This document shows, in pieces, positions 28,812 through 37,240 of a stretch of DNA of 64,000 bases (its first letter is position 1; every line of letters begins with the position of its first letter). Under the pieces are notes generated by a model. That model was not told where the DNA came from, ran no database searches, and worked only from the letters and a program-made list of their open reading frames with translations. The stretch comes from Serratia sp. Ag1 (lineage in GTDB: Bacteria; Pseudomonadota; Gammaproteobacteria; Enterobacterales; Enterobacteriaceae), in contig NZ_JQEI01000025.1 in assembly GCF_000743355.1 (NCBI RefSeq), positions 124,001 to 188,000 on the forward strand, written 5' to 3'. The translations under genes were made by a program, and so were the position numbers.

Positions 28812-29546
28812 TTATTTGTTTTGCTTGTTTGATGGTTCCGGCTGGTTTTCGGGTTCAGCGGAGCTAAGAGCGGTTTTCAACGGCGTGATTTTTGCGGGGG
28901 CTGCGGGTTGAGCCTTCTGCATCAGTTGCGACTGGCCGATAAACACGCCGCCTTTCTCGATCGAGATTTCGTCAGCAAAAATATCCCCACGCACGCTGCC
29001 TTTGGGCTGAATTGACAGCGATTCAGCATAGCACCGGCCTTCCACCGAACCGTTAATCATGATCTGCTGCGCGCGGATTTCACCTTTGACGCTGCCGCTA
29101 TTTTCGATGCGTACCATGTGCATACAGATGATGTTACCTTCAACCTGGCCTTCGATGATGATATTGCCGTCGCCTTCGATCACCCCGGTAAACTGAGCCC
29201 CATTAGAGACAAAGGTGTCTTTCTTGGCGCGGATCGGTTTGATGGCATCGGCAACATCACTAGGGGCTACCAACTCAGGCTGAGGTGCCGTCGGTGATGT
29301 TGGTGAATCAATCACCTCAGGTGATTTTGACTCACTAGCAGATTTTTTCTGTTTATTGAATGACAGCATTTTATTCATCCTTGGTATTTTGTAGATAAAC
29401 GCGATAGTTACCAACAGCATAACGAATAACGTTGCGAGTAGCGGTCGGTTCAGGTTTGTTCCGTTGGTGCCGAGCCCTGTCAGCCAAAGCATTATGAGTA
29501 AAGCCCATAACACCCAGATACACCATAATAAATTGTATTTACGCAT
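28812..29546 (-). CDS. Membrane-anchored bactofilin (CcmA-like)
   Basis: Cytoskeletal bactofilin (DUF583) of 244 residues from ATG 29546. Two transmembrane helices come first (about 6-24 and 36-54), then a polar linker rich in Lys, Ser and Pro, then the bactofilin beta-helix (about 115-205) with repeating short hydrophobic strands (FTGVIEGDGNIIIEGQVEGNI), and a Pro/Gln-rich tail. Bactofilins polymerise without nucleotides and affect cell shape; a membrane form (CcmA) is known from Proteus mirabilis. An in-frame upstream extension to 29660 is less likely because it precedes the first TM helix with unrelated Cys-rich residues. Convergent with pstB. Confidence 0.85.
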   Translation of the reverse strand: MRKYNLLWCIWVLWALLIMLWLTGLGTNGTNLNRPLLATLFVMLLVTIAFIYKIPRMNKMLSFNKQKKSASESKSPEVIDSPTSPTAPQPELVAPSDVADAIKPIRAKKDTFVSNGAQFTGVIEGDGNIIIEGQVEGNIICMHMVRIENSGSVKGEIRAQQIMINGSVEGRCYAESLSIQPKGSVRGDIFADEISIEKGGVFIGQSQLMQKAQPAAPAKITPLKTALSSAEPENQPEPSNKQNK

Positions 29547-29864
29547 GTTTCTCAGGCCGATTGAATTCCGTTTGCAGCAGAGGACGGGGAATGGTGTTAC
29601 CTGCCCGCAGTCACCGTTTCCGTTGGGGCTATAGGTAGTGGCCGGAATGATACCTAACAATGAGCATTAAATCATCATGCGGTTTGTTAATCAGAATTTC
29701 TAAGAATGCTGACTTTCAGTTGTGGTTTCAACCGTAACTCAATAACCGACTGATATAGTTATATATTATTTTATTGGCATGAATTGCTAAACAACTTTGC
29801 AACATTAAGGTGGTGGAAGGCGTAAGATTCATGCGGAAACTCGTTGCTAAAATAAGGAGATGTT

Positions 29865-30371
29865 ATGTCATTGTCAATTTATGCCCATTCCCCTGCACAG
29901 TTCATCCGTGGTTTACAGAACCTGTCATCGATCTTAAAGAAGGCGGAGCAGTTTCTGCATGAAAAACAGCTAGCCGAAAGTACGCTGCTGGAGGCGCGCT
30001 TAGCACCGGATATGTTCCCTCTGTTACGGCAGGTGCAGATTACCAGTGATACGGCGAAAGGTGCGGTCGCCAGGCTCAGCGGGCAGGAAGTGCCAGCGAT
30101 GCCAGACAATGAGGCGAGCTTTGCTGAATTACATCAGCGTATTGAGAAAACCATCGCTTATCTGCAACGCTTCCAGGCTGGTGATTTTGCTGACGCCGAT
30201 GGGCGCACGATCAAGCTGCAGAGTAAATCACGGGAATTCAGCTTTACGGCAGAGGGCTACCTGCTGACTTTCGCTATCCCGAATTTCTATTTCCATCTGA
30301 CGGCAGCTTACGCCATTCTGCGCCATCAGGGCGTTGAGTTGGGTAAAATGGATTATCTGGGTCAGGTCTGA
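29865..30371 (+). CDS. DUF1993 family protein
   Basis: Soluble protein of 168 residues matching the DUF1993 family, which has a helical DinB-like fold; no function is established. Helical pattern throughout, with the family-typical start SIYAHSPAQFIRGLQNLSSILKKAE and the C-terminal FYFHLTAAYAILRHQGVELGKMDYLG. A strong AAGGAG lies 7 bp before ATG 29865. It stands alone between the divergent bactofilin gene and convergent speG, and ends before a hairpin terminator. Confidence 0.85.
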   Translation: MSLSIYAHSPAQFIRGLQNLSSILKKAEQFLHEKQLAESTLLEARLAPDMFPLLRQVQITSDTAKGAVARLSGQEVPAMPDNEASFAELHQRIEKTIAYLQRFQAGDFADADGRTIKLQSKSREFSFTAEGYLLTFAIPNFYFHLTAAYAILRHQGVELGKMDYLGQV

Positions 30372-30388
30372 CTTTTTCTCTAGACTGC

Positions 30389-30414
30389 GGAGAGGGGGCT
30401 GTTAACCCCTCTCC
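30389..30414. terminator. Hairpin terminator between DUF1993 gene and speG
   Basis: Stem GGAGAGGGG / CCCCTCTCC with an 8-base loop between convergent genes. T-rich sequence on the plus strand is limited, so termination strength is uncertain. Confidence 0.65.
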
Positions 30415-30421
30415 TGTATGC

Positions 30422-30967
30422 TTACTTTGGCGTTAGGTGCGGTGTTTTGAACTTCGCCAGATATTGCGGTTGGAAGATACACATGCGCAGCACGGTGCGA
30501 TATTCGCCGTTAACAAAGAACTCGTCGATCAGCTCACCTTCCACTTCGAACCCTAATTTACTGTAAATGTGAATCGCTTTCGGGTTCTCTTTGTCGACGA
30601 TCAAATAAAGTTTATACAGATTCAGTACGGAGAAACCATAGTCCATCGCCAGCTTGGCGGCGGTGCCAGCGTAGCCTTTGCCCTGATGGGCCGGATCAAT
30701 AATGATCTGAAATTCGGCGCGGCGGTGGATGTGATCGATCTCCACCAGTTCAACCAGACCGACTTTGGCCCCTTCGTGTTCGATAATAAAGCGCCGTTCG
30801 CTCTGATCGTGAATGTGTTTGTCGTACAGATCGGACAGTTCGACAAAGGCTTCATACGGTTCTTCAAACCAGTAGCGCATTACGCTGGCGTTGTTATCCA
30901 TCTGATGAACGAACGTCAAATCGTCCCGTTCCAGTGGGCGTAATTTGACGCTGGTGGTGCTTGGCAT
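30422..30967 (-). CDS. speG: SpeG, spermidine N1-acetyltransferase
   Basis: Acetylates spermidine/spermine to relieve polyamine toxicity. 181 residues (E. coli 186). GNAT fold with the SpeG-specific N-terminal [32 protein letters not shown], acidic residues that form the allosteric polyamine site, the acetyl-CoA loop [11 protein letters not shown] and the late catalytic Tyr region [11 protein letters not shown]. Single gene with its own start at 30967, between convergent DUF1993 and the purMN terminator. Confidence 0.93.
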   Translation of the reverse strand: MPSTTSVKLRPLERDDLTFVHQMDNNASVMRYWFEEPYEAFVELSDLYDKHIHDQSERRFIIEHEGAKVGLVELVEIDHIHRRAEFQIIIDPAHQGKGYAGTAAKLAMDYGFSVLNLYKLYLIVDKENPKAIHIYSKLGFEVEGELIDEFFVNGEYRTVLRMCIFQPQYLAKFKTPHLTPK

Positions 30968-31027
30968 ATCTTTTCCTCAACATAATGAATATGTGCAAAG
31001 TATAATGCTGGGCATTAGATTAGGGCG

Positions 31028-31058
31028 AAAAAAAACGGTGCCACTCAGGGCACCGTTT
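31028..31058 (-). terminator. Rho-independent terminator of purMN
   Basis: On the minus strand AAACGGTGCC, 6-base loop, GGCACCGTTT is followed by a run of T (A-run at 31028-31035 on the plus strand). It is 24 bp after the purN stop. Confidence 0.88.
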
Positions 31059-31081
31059 AGGCTGTATTCAGATTGCAGGCG

Positions 31082-31720
31082 CTAGTCTGCCGCATGGCCT
31101 TGCGCAGGCAGGCGTTCCCCATCCAGCCAAGCCGCGTTATCACCCATTGCCAGCCGCCCGGCAATAAACCAGTTCACCACCAGTGGGTAAATACGGTGTT
31201 CCTGCGTCTGCACGCGTTCAATCACCTCATCTTCCTCGTCACCGGGGAAAATAGGCACTTTGGCTTGCAGGATCACCGGGCCGCCGTCGAGTTGCTCGGT
31301 AACGAAATGCACCGAAGTACCGTGCTCGCTGTCGCCGTTGTCGATCGCTTGCTTATGAGTGTGCAGGCCGGGATATTTCGGCAGCAGTGACGGATGGATG
31401 TTCAGCATACGCCCGGCATAGTGCTGAACAAAAGCGCTGCTGAGGATGCGCATATAACCCGCCAGCACCACCAGATCGGGCTGGTATTGATCGATTTCGG
31501 CAGCCAGTGCCGCATCGAACGCCTCACGGTCGGCAAAGGCGCTGGCATCCAGCGCATGGGCGGCAATGCCAGCGTCTGCGGCACGCTGCAGGCCATAAGC
31601 TTGGGCTTTGTTGCTGAATACCGCCACAATATTGGCGGCAATCCGGCCTTGCTGGCAGGCGTCAATCAACGCCTGGAGATTGCTCCCCTGGCCAGAGACC
31701 AACACCACAATCTTTTTCAT
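31082..31720 (-). CDS. purN: PurN, phosphoribosylglycinamide formyltransferase
   Basis: Third step of de novo purine synthesis: transfers formyl from 10-formyl-THF to GAR. 212 residues. It has the substrate loop SGQGSNLQALI at the N-terminus, the catalytic Asn/His in MLNIHPSLLP (about residues 106-108) and Asp in VHFVTEQLDGGP (about 144). ATG 31720 overlaps the purM stop (TGATG), preferred to GTG 31723. Ends at a rho-independent terminator. Confidence 0.97.
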   Translation of the reverse strand: MKKIVVLVSGQGSNLQALIDACQQGRIAANIVAVFSNKAQAYGLQRAADAGIAAHALDASAFADREAFDAALAAEIDQYQPDLVVLAGYMRILSSAFVQHYAGRMLNIHPSLLPKYPGLHTHKQAIDNGDSEHGTSVHFVTEQLDGGPVILQAKVPIFPGDEEDEVIERVQTQEHRIYPLVVNWFIAGRLAMGDNAAWLDGERLPAQGHAAD

Positions 31721-32757
31721 CACTGAATAATCACTTGTTGTTCGTCAGAAGAAGCCGTCAGTTTACCGATTTTCCAGGCTTTTTCACCGGCAGCGGTCAA
31801 CAAAGCGATAGCTTCTTCAACCGCACTTTCCGGCAGCGCAATCACCATCCCCACGCCGCAGTTAAAGGTGCGATACATCTCGTGGCGGCTGACGTTACCG
31901 GCCTGTTGCAGCCAATTGAAGATCGCTGGCCACTGCCAGCTTGATTCATCAATGTTCGCCTGCATACCTTCTGGCAGCACGCGCGGGATGTTCTCCCAGA
32001 AGCCACCACCGGTCAGGTGAGCAATTGCATGCACCTCAACCTTGGCAATCAGCTCCAGCACGGATTTGACGTAAATTTTGGTCGGCGCAAGCAGATGATC
32101 TGCCAGCGGTTTGCCTTCCAGCAGGGTCGTCGTAGGATCGGTATTACTGACTTCAAGGATCTTGCGCACCAGTGAATAACCGTTGGAATGCGGACCGGAA
32201 GCACCCAAGGCGATCAGAGCATCACCCGGCTGCACTTTGCTGCCGTCGATGATCTCGGATTTCTCGACCACGCCCACGCAGAAACCGGCGACGTCATAAT
32301 CCTCACCGTGGTACATACCTGGCATTTCGGCGGTTTCGCCCCCCACCAGCGCACAACCAGACTGCTTGCAACCTTCGGCGATGCCGCTGATCACGCTGGT
32401 GGCAGTGTCTACATCCAGTTTGCCGGTTGCATAATAATCAAGGAAGAACAGCGGTTCAGCACCCTGAACCACCAGGTCGTTCACACACATCGCAACCAGA
32501 TCGATACCGATGGTGTCGTGACGTTTCAGGTCCATCGCCAGGCGCAGCTTGGTGCCTACGCCGTCGGTCCCAGAAACCAGTATTGGTTCGCGGTATTTCT
32601 GCGGCAACGCACACAGGGCGCCAAACCCGCCTAGGCCACCCATTACTTCCGGGCGGCGGGTCTGTTTAACTACACCTTTGATGCGATCTACCAATGCGTT
32701 GCCAGCATCGATATCGACACCTGCGTCTTTATAGCTGAGAGAGGTTTTGTCGGTCAC
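31720..32757 (-). CDS. purM: PurM, phosphoribosylformylglycinamidine cyclo-ligase (AIRS)
   Basis: Fifth step of purine synthesis: ATP-dependent ring closure of FGAM to AIR. 345 residues, the E. coli length. Family motifs present: [13 protein letters not shown], the [23 protein letters not shown] dimer/active region, [14 protein letters not shown] and [13 protein letters not shown]. First gene of purMN, with a PurR operator about 85-100 bp upstream. Divergent from upp as in E. coli. Confidence 0.97.
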   Translation of the reverse strand: MTDKTSLSYKDAGVDIDAGNALVDRIKGVVKQTRRPEVMGGLGGFGALCALPQKYREPILVSGTDGVGTKLRLAMDLKRHDTIGIDLVAMCVNDLVVQGAEPLFFLDYYATGKLDVDTATSVISGIAEGCKQSGCALVGGETAEMPGMYHGEDYDVAGFCVGVVEKSEIIDGSKVQPGDALIALGASGPHSNGYSLVRKILEVSNTDPTTTLLEGKPLADHLLAPTKIYVKSVLELIAKVEVHAIAHLTGGGFWENIPRVLPEGMQANIDESSWQWPAIFNWLQQAGNVSRHEMYRTFNCGVGMVIALPESAVEEAIALLTAAGEKAWKIGKLTASSDEQQVIIQ

Positions 32758-32842
32758 TGCGCGATCCCCACGACGGTTTGCGGTTTGAAAACTGTGCTTC
32801 CGGTGTTGTTTCCGGAATAAGGCGCGGCAATTCTAACAGCGC

Positions 32843-32858
32843 AAGCAAACGTTTGCGA
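32843..32858. promoter_or_regulatory. PurR operator of purMN
   Basis: AAGCAAACGTTTGCGA matches the PurR consensus ACGCAAACGTTTTCGT at 13 of 16 positions and keeps the central AAACGTTT. It is 86 bp upstream of purM, where E. coli also has a PurR site. Confidence 0.75.
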
Positions 32859-33048
32859 GAACCGTGTTGGCTTGCTCCCACTTTTCGTTCGAGGTTTCTA
32901 TTACTCTGGCGAACGGGGCCAGCCAGTGGTTGAGGATTAATGCTCTTGCCCCAAAACGCTGCCCGAGATTTATTGGGTATATAATAATTATCGATCTTTT
33001 GTTGATCTTGATACGGCTATTGGTAGTGGCGCACTCGGTAAAAGACGG

Positions 33049-33054
33049 TATAAT
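33049..33054 (+). promoter_or_regulatory. -10 element of upp promoter
   Basis: A perfect TATAAT about 45 bp upstream of upp. The -35 region is poor (GTGGCG at 17-bp spacing), so activation or an alternative start is possible. Confidence 0.55.
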
Positions 33055-33099
33055 CCCGCGATTTTTTTGGCCGTCAACCGCCTTAATAGGAGAATAATG

Positions 33100-33726
33100 A
33101 TGAAGATCGTTGAGGTGAAACACCCGCTGGTTAAACACAAACTTGGCCTGATGCGTGAGCATGACATCAGCACCAAGCGCTTTCGTGAGCTGGCTTCTGA
33201 AGTGGGGAGTTTGTTGACCTATGAAGCGACCGCCGATCTGGTGACTGAAAAAGTGACTATTGAAGGCTGGTGTGGGCCGGTTGAAGTCGAACAGATTAAA
33301 GGGAAAAAAATTACCGTGGTGCCAATCCTGCGTGCCGGGCTTGGCATGATGGAAGGGGTACTTGAGCACGTCCCCAGTGCGCGTATCAGCGTAGTGGGTT
33401 TTTACCGTGATGAAGAAACCCTGCAGCCGGTGCCTTATTTCCAGAAGCTGGTTTCCAACATTTCAGAACGTATGGCGCTAGTGGTTGACCCAATGTTGGC
33501 TACCGGTGGCTCGATGATTGCGACTATCGATTTGCTGAAGAAAGCGGGTTGCAGCAGTATCAAGGTGCTGGTGTTGGTTGCGGCCCCGGAAGGGGTTAAA
33601 GCGCTGGAGAAAGCCCACCCGGATGTAGAGCTGTATACCGCTTCTATTGATAAGTATCTCAATGAGAATGGCTACATTGTGCCTGGCCTGGGTGATGCAG
33701 GCGATAAGATATTTGGGACTAAATAA
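33100..33726 (+). CDS. upp: Upp, uracil phosphoribosyltransferase
   Basis: Salvages uracil: uracil + PRPP to UMP. 208 residues from the second of two adjacent ATGs; AGGAG lies 7 bp upstream and the protein starts [20 protein letters not shown] as in E. coli. The PRPP-binding loop [12 protein letters not shown] (about residues 127-138) and the C-terminal uracil-binding [12 protein letters not shown] are intact. Followed by a terminator, then uraA, which imports the substrate. Confidence 0.97.
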   Translation: MKIVEVKHPLVKHKLGLMREHDISTKRFRELASEVGSLLTYEATADLVTEKVTIEGWCGPVEVEQIKGKKITVVPILRAGLGMMEGVLEHVPSARISVVGFYRDEETLQPVPYFQKLVSNISERMALVVDPMLATGGSMIATIDLLKKAGCSSIKVLVLVAAPEGVKALEKAHPDVELYTASIDKYLNENGYIVPGLGDAGDKIFGTK

Positions 33727-33733
33727 TTTAAAT

Positions 33734-33758
33734 AAGCCGACCAGAGAGTCGGCTTTTT
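33734..33758 (+). terminator. Terminator/attenuator between upp and uraA
   Basis: AAGCCGAC, loop CAGAGA, GTCGGCTT then TTT. It begins 8 bp after the upp stop, and would uncouple or attenuate uraA expression. Confidence 0.8.
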
Positions 33759-33850
33759 AATGCTCGTCGTCTTTCAAGCTACAACTTGAAATCCATAGAG
33801 CATTTATAATCAAGCCAACACAACTGATAATAGTTCAGAGGAAAAAATAC

Positions 33851-35137
33851 ATGACCCGTCGTGCTATCGGCGTCAGCGAACGCCCGCCGTTACTCCAAAC
33901 CATTCCACTCAGCTTCCAGCATCTGTTCGCCATGTTTGGTGCGACCGTTTTGGTGCCGATTTTATTCAAAATCAACCCAGCGACGGTGTTGCTGTTCAAC
34001 GGTATCGGGACGCTGCTGTATCTGTTTATCTGTAAAGGCAAGATCCCGGCCTATCTAGGCTCCAGCTTTGCGTTTATTTCACCGGTATTGCTGCTGTTGC
34101 CGTTGGGTTATGAAGTGGCGCTCGGCGGTTTTATCATGTGCGGCGTGCTGTTTTGCCTGGTGGCGTTGATTGTGAAAAAAGCTGGGACCGGCTGGCTGGA
34201 TGTGATCTTCCCGCCCGCCGCGATGGGGGCCATCGTGGCGGTGATCGGTTTGGAACTGGCAGGTGTGGCGGCCAATATGGCTGGCTTGTTACCTGCCGAA
34301 GGCACTTCAGCCGACAGCACCACCATCACGATTTCACTGGTGACGCTGGGGGTCACCGTGCTCGGTTCGGTCCTGTTCCGTGGTTTCCTGGCGATTATCC
34401 CGATCCTGATCGGGGTGCTGGTGGGTTATGCGCTGTCGTTCGTGATGGGCGTAGTGGATCTGACGCCCATCCGTGAAGCGCACTGGTTTGCACTGCCAAC
34501 CTTCTATACGCCGCGTTTTGAATGGTTCGCTATTTTCACCATTTTGCCCGCAGCGCTGGTGGTGATTGCTGAACACGTTGGCCATTTGGTGGTGACGGCG
34601 AATATTGTCAAAAAAGACCTGTTGCGCGATCCCGGCTTACATCGTTCGATGTTTGCCAACGGTATCTCGACGGTGATTTCCGGCTTCTTCGGCTCAACGC
34701 CTAACACCACCTATGGTGAGAACATTGGCGTGATGGCGATCACCAAGGTTTACAGTACCTGGGTAATCGGCGGCGCGGCGATTCTAGCGATCCTGCTTTC
34801 TTGCGTAGGTAAGCTGGCGGCGGCGATCCAGGCGGTGCCAGTACCGGTGATGGGCGGTGTTTCTCTGCTGCTGTACGGTGTGATCGGCGCTTCGGGTATC
34901 CGGGTGCTGATTGAGTCCAAGGTGGATTACAACAAGGCGCAGAACCTGATCCTGACTTCGGTGATCCTGATTATCGGGGTGAGCGGTGCCAAAGTGCATA
35001 TCGGCGCAGCAGAGCTGAAAGGCATGGCGCTGGCGACCATCGTGGGTATCGGCCTGAGCCTGCTGTTCAAGGTGATCAGCCTGTATCGCCGGGAAGAAGA
35101 AGTGATTGATGTGCCAGAAGAGCGGCGCGACCATTAG
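33851..35137 (+). CDS. uraA: UraA, uracil:H+ symporter
   Basis: NCS2-family inner-membrane uracil permease, 428 residues with 14 predicted transmembrane segments. Substrate/proton residues are visible: Glu and His in VIAEHVGHLV (about residue 241) and Glu in NTTYGENIGVMA (about residue 290). The C-terminus is cytoplasmic and acidic. Downstream of upp in the E. coli order; here hda is displaced by the ecp island. Confidence 0.96.
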   Translation: MTRRAIGVSERPPLLQTIPLSFQHLFAMFGATVLVPILFKINPATVLLFNGIGTLLYLFICKGKIPAYLGSSFAFISPVLLLLPLGYEVALGGFIMCGVLFCLVALIVKKAGTGWLDVIFPPAAMGAIVAVIGLELAGVAANMAGLLPAEGTSADSTTITISLVTLGVTVLGSVLFRGFLAIIPILIGVLVGYALSFVMGVVDLTPIREAHWFALPTFYTPRFEWFAIFTILPAALVVIAEHVGHLVVTANIVKKDLLRDPGLHRSMFANGISTVISGFFGSTPNTTYGENIGVMAITKVYSTWVIGGAAILAILLSCVGKLAAAIQAVPVPVMGGVSLLLYGVIGASGIRVLIESKVDYNKAQNLILTSVILIIGVSGAKVHIGAAELKGMALATIVGIGLSLLFKVISLYRREEEVIDVPEERRDH

Positions 35138-35149
35138 TTAATGCTCAAC

Positions 35150-35170
35150 GGCCATGGATGATGGCCTTTT
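35150..35170 (+). terminator. Rho-independent terminator of uraA
   Basis: GGCCAT, loop GGATG, ATGGCC followed by TTTT, 13 bp after the uraA stop. Confidence 0.8.
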
Positions 35171-35177
35171 GCTCGAG

Positions 35178-35302
35178 ATATCCCCTTCATACTTCAAGTT
35201 TCTTCATTACTCGGCCCCCTCGGGCCAGCGCAAGCGCTGTTCAAATCGGTCTACGGCCAGTTTGAGCAGTGCCACCTCCTGCTTGTAACTTGAATTTATT
35301 AA
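35178..35302. repeat. Degenerate ERIC-type repeat at left edge of ecp island
   Basis: Begins with ATATCCCCTTCATACTTCAAG and ends with CTTGTAACTTGAA, both ERIC-like termini. The interior (35210-35265) closely matches 42586-42635 in the long ERIC at the other side of the ecp operon, in the same orientation. Confidence 0.65.
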
Positions 35303-35758
35303 GTTTTTTCTTATTTTTCACAGGTTTGATTCCTGTAAATATACGGTTAATTTTTTGTTTATTTTGATCTTTAATACTTTTTTTTAAAAAATAGAAATTG
35401 TCAGAAATTAATTTCTGACTGAGTAAGAGAAGGTTAAAAGGGGTATTTCGTATAAAAACATTGCTGCCAATCGCATATAAACTTTCATTTTATTGGCTAT
35501 TAACACCTTAATGCTCATTTAATAATATTAAATTTGGTGTTTTAATCTAAATAATTGCATTTTTGTAGTTAATAAGTCTTTTCTTATTGGTTTGGGGTAA
35601 TATCCTTCTAGTCAGGCAGGCCAATACAGATTTATCTAGTAAGTAAATTCACCTTGGCCTTATCCCGCTAGCAACTGGCTTTACCAGAGTGAGTGGGGGT
35701 GACAAAGCACGTCACATACAAATGGATATACAAACCGATACATTAAGGAAGTTTTACC
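35303..35758 (+). promoter_or_regulatory. Long AT-rich leader upstream of ecpA
   Basis: About 455 bp with no gene, far richer in A/T than its surroundings. It contains a perfect 20-bp palindrome at 35400-35419, a TAATAT hexamer at 35598 that could be a -10, and AAGGA before ecpA. Long A/T-rich leaders often bind H-NS and IHF in fimbrial operons. No ecpR-like reading frame is present, unlike E. coli, where ecpR directly precedes ecpA. Confidence 0.6.
35400..35419. promoter_or_regulatory. Perfect 20-bp palindrome, possible regulator site
   Basis: GTCAGAAATTAATTTCTGAC, complete dyad symmetry with no loop, 340 bp upstream of ecpA. The lack of a loop and T-run fits a dimeric protein site better than a terminator. 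The regulator is unknown. Confidence 0.45.
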
Positions 35759-36346
35759 ATGAAAAAAATGACACTTGCTCTGGCAATGGTTTCTGCATTC
35801 GCAATCGTTGGTACTGCTCAGGCAGCAGACGTTACTGCTCAGGCACTGGCTACCTGGTCTGCAACTGCTAAGAAAGATACCACGAGCAAACTGGTTGTTA
35901 CGCCACTGGGCAGCCTGTCTTTCCAATATGCTGAAGGTATCAAAGGCTTCAACAGCCAGAAAGGCCTGTTCGATATCACTATCGAAGGCGATACCAGTGC
36001 CAGTGATTTCAAACTGACTTCTAAACTGGTTTCTAACACCCTGACTCAGTTGGACACTTCTGGTTCTACTCTGGATGTTGGCGTTAACTTCAATGGTGTT
36101 GCGGTAGAAAAGACTGGCAAAACCACCATGATTGACACCTCAGCTGGCATCCTGGGTGGCAACTTGAGCGCGTTGAGTAACGCTTATAACCAGACTGGCC
36201 GCACTAGCGCGCAAGATCAGTTCACTTTCAACATCATTGGCGCAACTTCTGATGGTACTACTCAAGTGACTGACTTCTCTGCACTGCCAGAAGGTATCTG
36301 GAGTGGTGATGTGAGCGTTGAGTTCGACGCTACTTGGACTATCTAA
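35759..36346 (+). CDS. ecpA: EcpA (MatB), E. coli common pilus major subunit
   Basis: Structural pilin of the ECP/Mat fimbria (alpha/CS1-type), used in adhesion and early biofilm. 195 residues with a 22-residue signal peptide cut after AQA (mature N-terminus [19 protein letters not shown]). The mature sequence is very close to E. coli EcpA, including the donor-strand N-terminus and the C-terminal [18 protein letters not shown] precedes ATG 35759. Codon use differs from its neighbours (many CTG, ACT and TCT, few rare codons), as for a highly expressed protein. A terminator-like hairpin follows before ecpB. Confidence 0.96.
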   Translation: MKKMTLALAMVSAFAIVGTAQAADVTAQALATWSATAKKDTTSKLVVTPLGSLSFQYAEGIKGFNSQKGLFDITIEGDTSASDFKLTSKLVSNTLTQLDTSGSTLDVGVNFNGVAVEKTGKTTMIDTSAGILGGNLSALSNAYNQTGRTSAQDQFTFNIIGATSDGTTQVTDFSALPEGIWSGDVSVEFDATWTI

Positions 36347-36371
36347 ACATCCCTTCTTGGTAATGCGTTTT

Positions 36372-36396
36372 AAACAGGGGGTCCTCCCCTGTTTTT
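36372..36396 (+). terminator. Intra-operon terminator between ecpA and ecpB
   Basis: AAACAGGGG, loop GTCCT, CCCCTGTTT and a T-run to 36396, 26 bp after the ecpA stop. Partial readthrough would give much more pilin than assembly proteins. Confidence 0.85.
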
Positions 36397-36424
36397 CGCT
36401 CATATAAAGTGTTGGAAAATTATT

Positions 36425-37093
36425 ATGAGTCGTTTCTATTTTTCTATTCCGCTTCTGCTTTCTTTATGTCACAGCGCGTTGGCGCTGGATGTCGGGGCTA
36501 TCAGTTCATTTATGCACAGTGATAGTGCAATTTTGAGTAAAGAAATTAAAAATACGACGGATGATGGCCGCTTGGTGAATATAAAAATAGAACGGATTTC
36601 TAATCCATCAGAGTCTGGCACCATTATTCCGATGGAGACGCCAGATGAAATGCTGCTCTCACCTGCCAGCTTGATGATGCCAGCCAAAGCTATTGATGTT
36701 ATTCGCTTTTATTATAAAGGGCCTGAGGATAATAAAGAGCGTTATTATCGGATTGTCTGGCTCGATCAGGCATTATCCGATGCTGGGCAAAATACCGCTA
36801 AACGCAATGCGGTGGCTACGACGTCGGCACGTATTGGCACTATCCTGGTCGTGGCGCCACGCAAAGTACAATTCAACCATCAGTATGCTAATGGAAAAAT
36901 CACCAACACTGGGAATGCCACTTTCAAGATGGTGGCTTATGGCATGTGTAAAGACAAGAAAAGCGGCAACGACTGTAAAGAAAACTATTTCGTGATGCCT
37001 GGGAGAGAGCGTGCTCTGACTAAGGTTGATATTAATGATAAGAAAAGTCATGTCGCACTTTGGTATGGAGAACGCTTTATTCAAGTTAAATAG
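36425..37093 (+). CDS. ecpB: EcpB, pilus assembly chaperone
   Basis: Periplasmic chaperone of the alpha-fimbrial type, 222 residues as in E. coli. Signal peptide about 1-20 (SRFYFSIPLLLSLCHSALA). It contains the ECP chaperone core shared with EcpE: FYYKGPEDNKERYYRIVWLDQA (about 95-120) and the ARIGTILVVAPRKVQFNHQYANGKITNTGNATFK strand region. Two Cys near 180-187 could form a disulfide. Notably A/T-richer than ecpC/D, suggesting foreign origin or old transfer. Start ATG 36425. Confidence 0.93.
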   Translation: MSRFYFSIPLLLSLCHSALALDVGAISSFMHSDSAILSKEIKNTTDDGRLVNIKIERISNPSESGTIIPMETPDEMLLSPASLMMPAKAIDVIRFYYKGPEDNKERYYRIVWLDQALSDAGQNTAKRNAVATTSARIGTILVVAPRKVQFNHQYANGKITNTGNATFKMVAYGMCKDKKSGNDCKENYFVMPGRERALTKVDINDKKSHVALWYGERFIQVK

Positions 37094-37141
37094 AACCGTG
37101 TCTGATTTGTCATGGAATACATAAAAAGCTTGTTTAGGGCA

Positions 37142-37218
37142 TATACCCCAAATAATTCAAGTTGCTGTTCAAAAACGTAACGCGTTTTTGAACAGCAACC
37201 TGAAGTATGGCGGGTATA
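37142..37218. repeat. Mini-ERIC hairpin (77 bp) inside the ecp operon
   Basis: ERIC termini (TATACCCC...ATTCAAGTTGC and GCAACCTGAAGTATGGCGGGTATA-like end) flank a near-perfect long stem: GTTGCTGTTCAAAAACG pairs with CGTTTTTGAACAGCAAC around TAACG. The usual ERIC centre has been lost. Located 48 bp after ecpB and 22 bp before ecpC, so it is transcribed with the operon. Confidence 0.8.
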
Positions 37219-37240
37219 GACACAGTTCAAGGAGTTCTAA

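Noticed and set aside
32833..33369. 178-codon minus-strand frame across the purM-upp gap.
   Set aside because: It overlaps upp coding sequence and the PurR operator region and has no homology I recognise.
33772..33791. TTTCAAG / CTTGAAA hairpin between upp and uraA, possibly fused ERIC ends.
   Set aside because: Only about 20 bp long; too short to call an ERIC remnant with confidence.
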